Assembly (NCBI GenBank): GCA_020226215.1
Contig: CM035234.1
Span: forward strand, 15,652,713 to 15,716,712
Reading direction: 5' to 3'
DNA length: 64,000 nt
DNA from: Sindora glabra
Taxonomy: Eukaryota > Streptophyta > Magnoliopsida > Fabales > Fabaceae
A model generated the notes under the pieces. It did not search any database and had not been told where the DNA came from. It worked only from the letters and a program-made list of their open reading frames with translations. This document shows positions 13,130 through 26,251 of the stretch, in pieces (positions within the stretch are counted from its first letter, which is position 1; every line of letters starts with the position of its first letter). The translations under genes were made by a program, and so were the position numbers.

Positions 13130-15400
13130 TAGGTGATTAACTACAAAACCAACATCTATATAACAATAAACGTTATATTACTAGATGTTGGTTATTTATT
13201 AACTAACTGACATGGTAACATAACTTTCCACAATAGTTATTCACTAAAAACCAATGTCCTATTATCAAAGACATCAATTTTCAATAAATAATTGATGTCT
13301 TTTGATGACTCAATTTTTATTTTTTTTAAAAAATCACATAAAAAATAATCAATTAACAACCACAAAAATGAAATACAATGGACAACAACAACAACAAAAA
13401 CATGTTTTTATTAACCAAAGTGAAACAATTGTTAGAGCTTTTGTATAAAAATTTCAAACTTTCATTTACACATCAAAATACAACACGTGATTTACAACAA
13501 TGAACTTTCATCAAGTAATTGACAATAAGTTTCAAGTACTATATGTTCGGATACACCCAAACTCAATTCAATTCAATTCAATTAGACTCCAATCTTGATA
13601 AATACTTTCCCTATACCTCTCTAATTTCATCAAGCTCGACTTAAGTGTATGGCTTGGTATTGTCCCCAACACACTATAATTTGTACATATTTAATATGTT
13701 ATTAGAAAGACTAATTCAATTAATTAAGTATATGAGGAACTAAAAGTAAGTTAGTGTTTACAGTAGTTGGGTTTTTTAATTGATGTGGCATATCATGCAT
13801 GTGTTGCATGACGTAGTAACTATACTCTACATTGTTGGTCTACCTAGGGCACTATAATAAAATAGGTCAGTTTCATCCCATTAATACACAAGTTTCCATT
13901 TACAACATGTTACAATCTTACTTAAGAAACATACATGTACTATATTTCAATTTAATTACCTTTTTTTGTGTTCTCCGTTCAATTGCAAGCCCTTTTTATA
14001 GCATACACTCAAAGCTCCATCCAATATGTCTTTAATGTCAAAATCTATTTACAGAAATCATAACTAATGCATAAGTGAGACTTATCCCTTATGGTATGGT
14101 ACAATGCAAAGAAGCGTGCTTTCCTAGGATGTCTTAGTAATGTAGTAACAACATGATCCTCCTTCATCTTGGTCTTTGGTTGGGCTTGAAGGTCAATTTA
14201 ATATGGATACAAGAATTCATAATAATCTCTTTAGTTACACCAACAATCATAACAATACCTATAAAAGGATTGATGTGAGTTAATCTTTTAATTAGACAAT
14301 AGTTGAACTAGGTTATGTTTGTTCAAAAAAGACAACACAAATTTACCTTATCTAGAGCTAAATGCTAGTCACATCAATCAATTTGAACCCCAAAAGTTGC
14401 AAGATGGCAACCTTTTTAATGAATAGTGGATTATATATTCCTACCATATACCACTCTATAGGCTTTATTTTTTTTTTCTTTTTTGCTTCCCTTATTGAAC
14501 TTGCTATTCAAGTTCTTAAACCTAGCCCATACTGTGACAACAATTATCAACATTATGGGACCTTTTTTGTTCCTTTTGGGGGGAGCAAGTAGATCTCCAA
14601 AAGGATCCATATTCCAATTGTTGAAAAAAAATAGTATTAATCATGTACAATAATACATAGATAGATTTATATTGGAATTACTTAATGATGAACAAAATAG
14701 TAAATATACCACTTTTTCTTGCAATAGATGTTGTATGATAGGGCATGACTAAATACATAACTTGCATAATAAGCAACTAAACTAAAATTACATTAGTCAT
14801 CTTTGCAAACTCTCTTTCACTAATTTACATAACTAGAGAGCAAACAAGAATCATTCCATTATATAATATATTTGATACCTGAAAAAGATATAATAGCTAG
14901 ATATAACAGCAAACAATGGCAAGGGTAGTTAGTTAAAGTAGTAAAGGCATCACAACCAAACAGAGTATAGCCATGCACTAGTATAGAATTAATGATTTAG
15001 ATAGGTCAATAGACATCAATTTACAACATAATCAATGTCTATCTTGACATTGTGATATTTTTGAAATTATATAAAAAATTAAGACAAAGGATAAGAATAT
15101 GATTAACATCTAAACATTTCTCAGGAACTGACAATATTGGTTTTAAACATAACTGTCATGTAAAATAAATTTTAAAAGTCTTATTGGAAATTACAAAATC
15201 ATAGGATATCAGCTATAGTAAATAGTTGTTGTCTAAAAAGTATTTCAAAAGTCTTGTTAGAAACCACAAAACTATAGGATGTTGATCCTTGTTAATAGTC
15301 ATTGTCTAAAAGGCATTTCAAAAGTCTTATTAGAAATTGCAGAATCATAAGACATAGGATTTGTTTAATAACCAATTTTTATTTTTTCCTATATATCTTG
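13130..15400. other. Region of repeated short hairpins, possibly a CACTA-like relic
   Basis: This block is less AT-rich than its flanks and carries several short inverted repeats of similar sequence. These are accaacatct/agatgttggt at 13,149-13,195, gacatcaatt/aattgatgtc at about 13,270-13,301, and gacatcaattt/caatgtct at about 15,012-15,042. Clusters of such motifs near both ends are seen in CACTA elements. I could not identify CACTA/TAGTG termini or a transposase, so the assignment is weak. No gene was recognised in it. Confidence 0.25.
15174..15392. repeat. Three 73-bp tandem repeats
   Basis: Units begin aaaagtcttnttngaaa at 15,174, 15,247 and 15,320, so the period is exactly 73 bp twice. 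Each continues with an acaaaatcataggat-like block and a ttgtctaaaa block. The third unit is degenerate at its end. The array is non-coding. Confidence 0.75.
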
Positions 15401-17570
15401 GCTCAAACTTTCTTTTTTCATATGGACTCTTTTGACATCTCTCCAATATGCTCTCAAGTAGGATAAGTTTCGTACATAATGTTGCTATTGATCTCTCACT
15501 CTACTTTCATATAGAAAATGTATAATGGAATAACCTTAACCTTTATTTCTTTCCCATTGCATACTTTCTCATTTTCCATGGAGTAAAAGTGGAATCGAAA
15601 AGTTGGTGAATGATAATTGCTATTGATCTTTCACTCCACTTCCATCCACTTCTCCCATTGCATACTCTTTCATTTTTTATAAAAGTAATCAAAGCATAAA
15701 TTTTAATAATAAAGTTGGAGTTTGCATCGAGGATGAAAATTTTGATACATAATGATTTTTCTGTTATTTTTGTGTATTCATATATAAACATGTAGTTTTT
15801 GTTTATTGATGATTTAGTGTGGCTATTTTATATAAATCTACATAGATTTTTTTTCTTTTTACTTATCTATTTATACTTTCATTATCAATACAACAATAAT
15901 AATTAAGTTTTTAAAAATTTTAGAATTGTTTCTTTTTGCTCATCTACATGTTGTTTTTACTTAAAATATTATAATAAGATGTTGTCTATGGTGTCTATGT
16001 GAAAACAAGGGTTCCAAAACCCAGGATAGGTGGAAGAAGTTGATACATTTATGTGTAAAAATGTTTAACACATTGAAACTATGGAAATTGCAAAACTTCC
16101 CCACCTCATCAAAGTAGCAGCAATTAACTTCGTTACATTAGTTTCCTAAAAGGGCAAATTTATCACCACTTGATTCTATTCATTATTAAATATGTGAGAA
16201 GTGTTTGGCAATTTGAAAGTCAGGCAAGATCTAGAATTATTTTTTTCTCTTTGCAAGATTTTACATACATAAATGAAATTCCTTATTAAGTAATTATAGT
16301 ATGTATATTTTTAAAATTTTTACGTATAGATAATTAAATATTTTAAATTAGATAATTATTATGTGTTATATAAAATTAATTTAAATGATTTGTTGGATAA
16401 AAATTAAAATAAAAATTATAGATTTAAAATTATTTAGTAACTCTTTCATGTCATAAAAATTATTATTACTATTAAATTTTTCTTACTAAAAAATTATTTA
16501 AGAAATAAAATGTAAAAAGGATAAATTATTATGAATATTTTTGTGAAAATTTGAAATAGTCTATTTAAAATTATGAAGTATAAATATGTATAATTCAAGA
16601 AAATAAAAATACACATGATTCAAACTACATATATAGTGTATAAAGAATATACACACACTCTCTTTCAATTCAAAATCCAGTGTCGAGTCACATTCAATTT
16701 AGTATATGCAAATAAATATACTAAATTATCAATTTTTTTATAAAATATATTAAAGATTGCTCTCTGAAGTTAATTGTAAAAATTATAATTTTATTTTCAA
16801 TATTAATTAGTATTTGTATAAAAATAGATTAACAATTGATTTTTATCTTATATTTTTAATTTTTAGTTAAGATTAATAAATTGATATTTTTATGATAAAA
16901 GTATAAGCATAATGCTTTAATTTAGAAGATTTGCAAGTTTAATAAAGGTTTAACATAACAATTAAAATTTTTTATATAAAACATTTTAATTTTGTTTTAC
17001 AAAACTTGGATTTTATGCATAGAAATTACATAAAATGTTACAATTTTATTAATTAAAGTTTTACAAAAAAAATTATAATTTTTTTATAAAATTACAACCT
17101 TTCATAAAAAATTAAAAAATATATGAAATTTCAAAAAAATTATGAAAGTATATATCGATACAAAATTTTAGTATGGTATCAAAATATAATTCTATCATTT
17201 AAAAATTAAATACACTGATTTAATTTCAATTCTTGTTACCACCATTATCAAGATTAATGCAGAAATGAATACCTTGTTAGAAGGAACGCTGATGAATTTT
17301 CCCCCCTCCTAAATAGAACGTTGATGATTTTGAAAGAAAATTGGATAGAAAATCAAATAAATTTAAGGAAAATGAATTGGTATGCATTCAAGTATTTTGC
17401 CGAACACCATTCATATGACGTGCCATATATAAAAAGCTGTTTATCGGGGAAAAAAAGGTATATCATAAGAATTTTCTTTAAAAAATTATAAAGAATTATA
17501 ACTTTTGTTAGAAAAATTAAAATATTTGTATAGAGATTTAAAAAATATATATAATGATTTTAAAATTATA
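15400..17570. other. AT-rich intergenic DNA, nothing recognised
   Basis: There are only short chance reading frames and no family motif, RNA gene or well-defined repeat. A short (ca)n run near 16,650 is the only simple repeat. Confidence 0.5.
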
Positions 17571-17577
17571 ACCTTAA

Positions 17578-17720
17578 GTTGGCACTATCGGTAAAGTTTG
17601 TTGTCTTTGACTTTTTATGTTTTAAGTTTGATTCCTACTATCAAAAGATAGGAAGAGGTTACATAGTTTGTAAGTACTACTATAAGTATTAAAAGAGATC
17701 AATAATATATCCTAACCTTG
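17578..17720 (+). mobile_element. tRNA-derived SINE-like fragment
   Basis: The segment TTGGCACTATCGGTAAAG (from 17,579) fits a Pol III A box, and GTTTGATTCC (17,626-17,635) fits a decayed B box (consensus GGTTCGAATCC). The spacing of about 35 bp is that of tRNA-derived plant SINEs. The A-box wording is close to that of known plant SINE heads. The tail is AT-rich and its end is unclear. It cannot fold as a tRNA. Confidence 0.5.
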
Positions 17721-18423
17721 AAGTTGAGTAACTTAACTTAACTTCAAATTATTTTAACAAAAAAATTATTTTTAACAAAAATTTTTTAGGTAATTTCAAT
17801 ATTATTAGTTACTTACTATATTTTTTGAGATTGTTTGTATGTAATAATTTTGAGAGGTATTATTGCATTAAATAAGAATTATTATATACTCATATTATGC
17901 CACAAAATTTTTTTGGCACTCTAGGGAGCAATTGCATAAAATTTTGTTGACAATTTTTGGAAAGGAAAATTTTGTTTTAAAATGATTAAAGGGAGATGTT
18001 GTATTGGTAATATTAAATAACATTCAATACTATATTATTAATATATTAAGTTGGATACAATATGAGTGTAAGGTTGAATGTTGTATTCCCAGAATTTGGA
18101 ACACCCTTTGGTGTTAAGTTTCAGGAAAATAATGTTTCACTCTTGTATCATGTTATTAGAACATAAATATCCTTCAGTATTAATTATTATAATATGATAC
18201 CAAATAAAGTTCCATAGTATATAAAGTTTTGACATGCATTAAATGATTATGACATTTTCCTAAATTTAATGTTTATATAATAAAATTTTAAGATGCTAAA
18301 TAGGACAAGTTTTGTTTGATAGGGCTGGTTTTAAATAGTAATATAGCAATCCTATGTGCAGAACCTACTATTAGAGTGAATTCCAATGTGAGGGCAAAAT
18401 TGAAATACAAATTGGTCATACTT

Positions 18424-18637
18424 GAATTAAGTCGATCTAGTAATCATTTTAGATTAGACCACTAGACAAAATATCCTTAAATTAGTGAATATTTGACCTA
18501 TTTATATTCAAATAATAATTTGTGAAACTCGAATTAAGTCAATATAATAGTCATTTTAGATTGGATCATTAGACAAAACATGCTTAAACTAGTGAATATA
18601 GGACCTATTTATTTTTAAATAATTATTCATGAAATTC
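18424..18637. repeat. Diverged 107-bp tandem duplication
   Basis: The motif gaattaagtc starts both units (18,424 and 18,531). It is followed in each by a gtcattttagatt-like block, ccactagacaaaa or similar, cttaaa-tagtgaatat, gacctatttat, and an aaat-aatt-tgaaa end. About 80% of positions agree by eye. There is no open frame. Confidence 0.65.
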
Positions 18638-20584
18638 AATTAGGCATTAAAAAGGTCATTGATTGAAAGAACAATCAATAATGAGAGTTGTGGATTGTGG
18701 AAGTCCATTGTAAACTTTATTAATTATTTTAATCTTATGAAAATGAAAAAATTTGATTTTTATAATCTAGCTCTCATATCACTGTTGAAATTTTAAAATC
18801 AATTAATTTTATAGCCCCTGTCACATGATGTAAATCAGAGACAATATCAATATTCATTTTTAGAAGGAAGAGGAAGTAGGCAATAAGAATTATAAATACC
18901 TTTCTCTCTAGAATTCAACTAGGAAATTGCATCTTACATTCCTTCTTTTTCAAAATTCCTAATCCTTGTATTCTCTTTCATCAAAGATGCATACCCAAAA
19001 TAAGAAAATAAGTGATAGAAGTTTCTCTCCTTTATTGTAACCTTCTTTTTCTCTCTCTAATAAGAACAAAGTCTACACATATCAATAGAACGGTTAGACT
19101 AGGGTAGGTAACTAGAGATAAGAAACCTTATTAAAATAGTTAAGTTGGATCATATATTCTATCCTTCCATTACAGGACTCATATCTAACTAACCTATATT
19201 TTGATCATAATATTATACAAGGTCCATAATCAAGTAATCATTTTTATTTTTTAAGCTCATATAATTAATACTAATATTAATTATTATTTACAAATTAAAG
19301 TGAAGTCCATATAAAATTTCTAGCAGTTGTTGCATCTAGTTATTTAAACAAATGGGTTCTTACATTGTTATGAGTTTTATGTCATGATTTTTTTTATTTG
19401 AACTTTAGTTGGTACGAAACCCATAAGAATATAAAGGTTAGATGGTCAAATGCATGAAATACAAATATAACATTATATGAATCCAAATTTATAAATAATT
19501 TAATATTTAAAAACTCATGTTAAATGACTAACGTATTATATATTATATATTATATGTCCGCAGGAATTTTTCAAATAATTTATGAAATATTATTTTTCTG
19601 CTGAATGGTACTGCTAAACCGATCAAATAAGAGACAAGGCCCTTTGTCATCAATGCTGAGCTCGCCTATTTGCTGAATAGCAAGTAATGATATGCCATAG
19701 AGAAGCTAATATGTTTGGCTTCATTAATTTGGAAAATAGCATAAGTAGCAAAAATAGATCCAAAATTAAATTTTAAATATTTTTATATTTATTAAATTAA
19801 ATTTTACAAATTTATTCAATTGTTCTGTATTTAATGATGATACTTAATTTTCATTTGCAATTTAATTTTAATTCCTATTTCAATACATATAGCATCGTTA
19901 TTCTTAAAAATGAGTTGGGAGTTAGTTTACTTAGATATCCTCCTAATTAAGGATCTTGCACCTTTACTTCTTTGTTACCGAGTCTTTACCCTAGAATAAA
20001 TATGATGCAGTCTCTTCTTTTATATTGGATTTTTTCCTTTTACTATCACAAAAAGAAAAACCAACTTATAAAAATTATAATTAACCAGGATTTTTTACAT
20101 ATGTAAGTCCATGACAAGTGTAAATAATTTTTTATTTTAATTGCAGAAGATATATCTGCTGGTTGATGAGATATACAGAGAAAAAAGATAATTTTGCTTT
20201 GACTTTTATAATAAAATTCATTAGTTCATTCAAATTTTGTATAAAAAAGATATGATTTTGTATATAAAATTCTGTACGTAGCTTTGCAAAAGATTGCAAC
20301 TCCATGAATTTTGAGCAACTTAACAAAACCTTTTTGTAGAATTTTTAATTTCATAACTATATAAATATTCTTAAAAATGTTGTGAAATACAATTTATTTT
20401 ACAAGAAGAATAAGTAGTACTTATCCTAAATTTCAAAATATGTACTTAAACCCTCCTTAATTGATTAATCTCGGGGTGCACTTAAAAGGATTAAAATTCT
20501 TTCAAAATGAGAAAGAACAAATAAAGCATATTGTACAGTTATTTGATTTTATAAATTCATTAATTAATAATAAAAATCTCAGTT

Positions 20585-21170
20585 ACAGAGCGACCTAATA
20601 TCTTGGTATAGAAAAAATTTTAACGTGCTTTTCGATCTTACTATAGGCTTCGTTCATATGCTTCTATTTAAATGATTTTGCTTTTATTATAAAAGTTATT
20701 TCACTACAAATTTTGTAAGCAAAATTGATGTTATAAAATAAAATTACCAAATAAATAAATAAATAAAGCCAGCCTAGCAAATGTGGCATGTAATTTGGTA
20801 TTTTTCCTTTTTGCATAAGCAAGTCACAACGGTAGCATGAATAATAGATTTATAAGTAGTTCATTGTTATTTGTCCTTCACATATCTACATTCTTCATTT
20901 TCTTACTTATCAATTTTGTTCAATTAAAAAAAATAAAGAAATAAATAAACACACAATCTTTTATATTAAAACCAGCAGTTATTTTTATTGTAATTCATTG
21001 TTTTAATAAAAAAATTATATATTAATCTCTCATACAACTTTACGCTCTCATTTTTTTTTTTTTATAAATTGAGAGATTCAAACTCTATCCTCCACCATCC
21101 TAGTATGCTGAGATATTGGAGAAAATTATTAATATATAAAATAGGATATTAGGATACATAAATAATTTAA
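20585..21170 (+). repeat. Dispersed repeat family R1, copy 3
   Basis: This is the longest copy. It shares ctataggctt, cttctattta, ttattataaaagttattt, aaagccagcc-tagcaaat, atgtaatttggtattttt, aagtcac, agcatgaataatagatttataag and, after an insertion of about 150 bp with a T-run, gatattggagaaaattattaata. It shows that the family extends past what copies 1 and 2 alone would suggest. Confidence 0.6.
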
Positions 21171-22091
21171 AGAAAGTGTATGCAATATTTTTGTTTGATT
21201 TATTGATCAATTACTTAATTTTACTAAACTACCCTGTGTATATATTTATTTCACATATTTATTGGATTTTACATTAAATGTGAGGCTGAAGATATTTGAG
21301 ATACGGTTACACAAGGAGAATAAGGGAAACTTGAAGACTTTAAATAAATTTTTGAAGTAAAGGTAGAGAAGAAGCAACATTAAAGGACTGAAGAAATTAG
21401 AATAATCTTGGTAACCCTCTGCAGATTTGTGATCTTAGATTTCAAGAGAGGTTTAGTTTAAGGTTATCAAGTGTTGTAAAAAGGTGATACTTTTATTTAT
21501 TTTATATACTTTTATATATATTTTATTTTTATTTTTTTTTAATCAATCATTATTAACTACTTTTGTGCTCTCTTCTAGAATTTTCATGTTAGCAGTAATT
21601 GAGGATATATATATCAAACTCTCTTCCTTTTCAATACCATTATTATCTTACTTTATAATCTATTTTAGAGTGTGGATGTACCAAGAGAGAAAGCAAAGAG
21701 AAACTCTTGGTTTATTTTATATTAATATTTTTCACCTAACTCATTAAGTTCCATTTGTATCCTGTTTGGTATTGTCTAGCTCATTGACTTCGAGGAGCTA
21801 GGTTCTTCGTTTTTGAAGACTTCAATTTTCTCTTTTTTTTTATTGAAAATGAAGAGGTGTACTTAGACAAAGCATTTTTTTTTTTCTGAATTGATAAGTA
21901 TTAACTGTTGCAACGTAAAATACACTATCTCTCTTTTTGAATTATGTTTGAAAATCGATCTTAAAATTTGAAACTTGATACTTAACCCATCTAAAATTTT
22001 AACCAAAATAAAACTTTTATCTTTGATTTAAGTTTTAATAACTAATGGAATTAGAAAGCAGAGATCAAATATGGAAAAATCACGATCTAGA

Positions 22092-22887
22092 TGTTTTGAA
22101 TATCTCATTGTATTATTGTTAATTAGCTTCAGAGTAAAGTCTATTTATAAGAGAACGACGAAGGAACATACATTAAATTACAATATATCTAATTATGTAG
22201 AAATTAAATCATCCTAAATTCCCATAAGTACCAATCAATCCAAATAGCATAAATCACCATAATTACAAATAAATTCAATGATCACCACAAATCATCATAA
22301 TTCAATCCATAGATATTTTCACATCCTCTCTCAGATTTTAAGTGATAACTTGGGTTTAGAAACCAAGATCAGAAGATTTCAAGGACAATAGTACCAACAA
22401 CAATGGCGGTAGAGTATCAGAGGAGAGGAGATTATTTTTCTCTGGGAGAGAAAACTTGTATTTCTCTGATAAACAAAAACAAAAACAAAAAGCAAGAAAA
22501 AATTAGGAAAAAAGAACCCAAAAGGTGCGGCCGATTAAAAAAAAAAAAGCATATAAAGTAAGCTACAGTGACCAAGATTTAATGGTTCTCTTGTGGTTAG
22601 CCGACAAGAGTAACGGAGATGATGCAGAACATATGGTAAGCTGCAGTAGAACCATGTTGGAATTGAAGATCTGAATGCTCTGAATGTGTTATTATAAACT
22701 TAGTCTCCGAAGGGAACCTATTTTTATAAGGGGGAGAAAAGAAAATAAGTTAAATTATAATATCTCTAATTATATATGAATTAAATCATCATAAATTTTT
22801 ATAATTATTAATCAATCCAATAATTATAATCACTGATCAATTCGATCACCATAAATTATCATAATTCAATGCCGAGATATTCTCACA
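22092..22887 (-). mobile_element. TRIM-like miniature LTR retrotransposon
   Basis: There are two direct repeats of about 233 bp. On the minus strand the 5' LTR is 22,887-22,655 and the 3' LTR is 22,323-22,092. Both start TGTGA-AATATC and end in AACA or ACA. The internal part is only about 330 bp and has no gag or pol. A purine-rich tract (GAGAGAGGA) sits directly upstream of the 3' LTR, as a polypurine tract should. The sequence after the 5' LTR starts TGG, as plant primer-binding sites usually do, but the rest does not match initiator Met-tRNA well. No clean 5-bp target duplication was found. Such elements depend on proteins of other LTR elements. Confidence 0.6.
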
Positions 22888-25800
22888 ACAACAATTCATC
22901 TATTTTAAGTGTATTGTATTAGGTATTGTTCGTATTTCAGCTTACTATTTATAATTGAATAAGGTAGAATTTATCATTTAAATCTCTGAATACATATGGA
23001 ACAAAACAAATAAATCAAAGCTGGTATTTTTTTTTAACTAACATGCCCTAATAAATAATTAGTTGCACGACATATAACTTTCTCGGACTAATAGGGTTGT
23101 GCGCCCTGCCCCATTTCTCCCATCTTCAGTTTAATGTAAGATTATTATTATCATAAAGTGTACAGTAAACACAATTGTAGGTTTATATAATTTTTTCTAA
23201 AAATTTGTTAACAACAGCATATATATCATTTTGGACCATCTACTTCATTAGTTTTTGAAATTATTATGCTTTGTTAGGTAGCAACTCCTACTGGAATTGA
23301 ATTCCTTTTATTTCGATACAAATAATTTCAATTAATTTTTAAATAAAATTTTTTATTTGAAATATATCATAAAATTTATGAAATTTAAACAAAAAGTAAA
23401 TTTTGTTGCTATTATGATAAATAAATATATTATGATCAATAAAATGTTAGGATTAGCATAAAGTTCCTAATATATAATATGTATTTTGTGCCAAAAACGA
23501 TAAATTTTAGTGAAACTTTTGATAAATTGGATAGAACTTATATATACCACAGATATAATTAAAACAAGTAAATGAAATAAAACAAACTCATTTTGAACTT
23601 AAATTCAAATATCATTTGAGAAATAAATTCATTTGAAAAACTGAGAAGGGATCAATTGACATAATTGAAAATTTTAAATTATTTACATCAAATTTAGGCT
23701 ATTCCTTTTAGTAAAATTTAAAGGCTAAGATTAATTCATTTTAAGCAATTATTAGTGGGAAATATTTCAATTTTAACGTAATATTGAAATCTCAATATTA
23801 ATTCTATTTGTATTTTAATAAGTAAGATATTTTGGTATTATTATTAAGCAGTTCCTAAAATTTTGGAACTAATTAAATTATTTATCAAAAATACAAATAA
23901 AAATAGCACTAAAATATTTTAATGCTACAGTAATATTAGAATTATTTTCCTAGCAATGACTTTTGTGCAATGCATGGGAGTTTATTTTTAACTATATTAT
24001 ATTAAATTTTATAAATAATCATTATCTTGACTAAATTTTGAAATGTTAAATGCTTAGTGTATCCAAACCTTATAGTACCCTTTTCAACCCACATGCACTA
24101 ACAAGCTAAATAGTTCATTTATTTAGATATGGTTCTTAAATGTTCAGTTAGCCCAAATTAGAGATGTACAACGAGTCAAGCTATTAGATTTTAGGCCTAG
24201 CTATCGAATAAAATTGTATAAAATTTGAGATTCAAAGTCTAAGTTGAGTCTGTTGAATTTAAAAAAAATATGATCCGACTTGACTCGATTATTTTTTTAC
24301 ATGATTCGAAAGCCCAGCTCAAAAGCCTAAATGTTATCATTTTTTTATATTTTTATGTAAAATAAAATTTTTTTAAAATAAAAATATATATTTAAAAATA
24401 TAATAAAATATTTAATTGTATTAAATTAATTTTTTATATTAAAAAATAATTGCATATAATTATTTTTGTAATATATAATTATATTATCAAATATAATTTA
24501 ATATAATTAAGTTGAATCAAGCAGGTCAATTGTTATTTTCATGGCCTAACTCTAGTTTAAATAATAATTGGACCATAAAAAAGTGTATCGAATAAAAAAA
24601 ATTTAAATTTTATATTTTTTTTGGATTGGATGAATTATCCGGCCTCTAGCCCAAATATTACAGACCCATATCGTGACTGACCCAATTTAAGCAAGTGCAA
24701 ACCACAGAGCTCGACAGCTTGTGGGTCCAAATGCACGGATTATAGCTGAATGGCCCGTTAAGAAATCCTCTAGCAATGAGATTATGATCGAAGCAAAACA
24801 TTCACTCTCAAGTAAAACATATAAAAATGAGAATCTTGTAACTTAATAGTCACTTGTACATTTTTTATTGACTCAAGGTTACACCAAATGTCACGCATTA
24901 ATTTATTTCCATATCCATCTTTGTTCATTCTCAAATTTCTCTGTTTCTATAAATTTTATGTTAAAGTTATAGTTTCTCAGAATATATATTTTTACTAATT
25001 ATGTATATTTAATTATTATTTTGTTGTACTAACGTTTATTAATTAATGCATAAATTGCACAGGCTATAGTCTAGTTCATCCTAATTTAACTATATTCCGG
25101 CTCAATAATATATTGACTTGAACTTCGGAGTTTGCTTTGTAAATCACTTCCACTGAATGTGCTTACCACATACTTTTTGTACATATCATCTTTGCCTATG
25201 GGCTGTTTCAGAAGCCGTCAATTCATTTATTAAATTTTGAAATGTTAGATCCATTAGTGTGCCCGAAACACTTCATCTCATCACTTGCAAATTTTGGCCT
25301 AATTGTCTAAATCTATTTTAGTATGCTCTATTATGTAAGGGAATTTATTTATTTATTGTGATGTTATGTAACCATTTGAAGTTGTCGTATTTCCTTTTTA
25401 TTTAGACAGTGGGAGTTCTCCGACGCCTACCGTCTGTAAAAACAAGCCAGGTTTCCTTCTTTGTTTCTTAGTTGGAGAATTGGGAAGGAGATTGTGCTTG
25501 AACAAGGCTGAAATAATGAAATTTAGGGATTAGGGACTTATATATTCTTAACTTGTTAATTTCTTTCAATTTCGAATAAATATAGTAAGACTCACCATTT
25601 TAATTTTTTTTTAAAAAAAATCTTTTAGGAAGATGTCGTCTTGTTACCTCCCCACAAATTCCACTACACGTTGCAGAGCACCACCACCATGCCAATTTAA
25701 TCCTTTTGCGATTTTGCCATGTGTGCTGCAATTTTAACTTGGGATTTTATTTCCCTACACTCCATTTTATTTTTACAAGCTTTTACAAGAATTTATAACT

Positions 25801-26251
25801 TCTATAAAAATTTTATACATTTTTTGCAAATTTTCACAATATTATAATTTGTGTGATTTTTACATTTACTAGATACACATAAAGTTCACCCCTGTCGGTC
25901 AAACTCACCATGCAAAAGATTTTGAGAAGTTAGCAGCCTTTTATAAAACAAGTTATAATTCATGATGAAAAATTACAAAAGTATGAACTCTTTTTATAAA
26001 ACATGTGCATTTAACGTAACTCTTTAACGAAAACCTTGAGTAACAGTTAATCTATGTAATCATGCAACAGAATTTGCTGCACATATAGTACATCTTCAAC
26101 CCTATCAAAGTGAAATGTCACAGCCCTCTAAAATCTGCGAATAAATCTGCAAATTTTACATTTATTAGTTGCAGGTATCATGATACATAAATTTTCTGTG
26201 TAGAACTTAATGAATTTGATCAGTGGGCCAGTGTAACCAGCTCATGTCTAG
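22888..26251. other. AT-rich intergenic DNA, nothing coding recognised
   Basis: No gene was recognised. A somewhat GC-richer island at about 25,400-25,500 (around ccgacgcctaccgtctg) has no open frame of note. Positions 24,160-24,760 contain scattered gactcgat/gagtcaagc words, like those of decayed hAT-type MITEs, but I could not define ends. The 3' UTR of the threonine aspartase gene probably occupies the last 150-250 bp. Confidence 0.5.
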
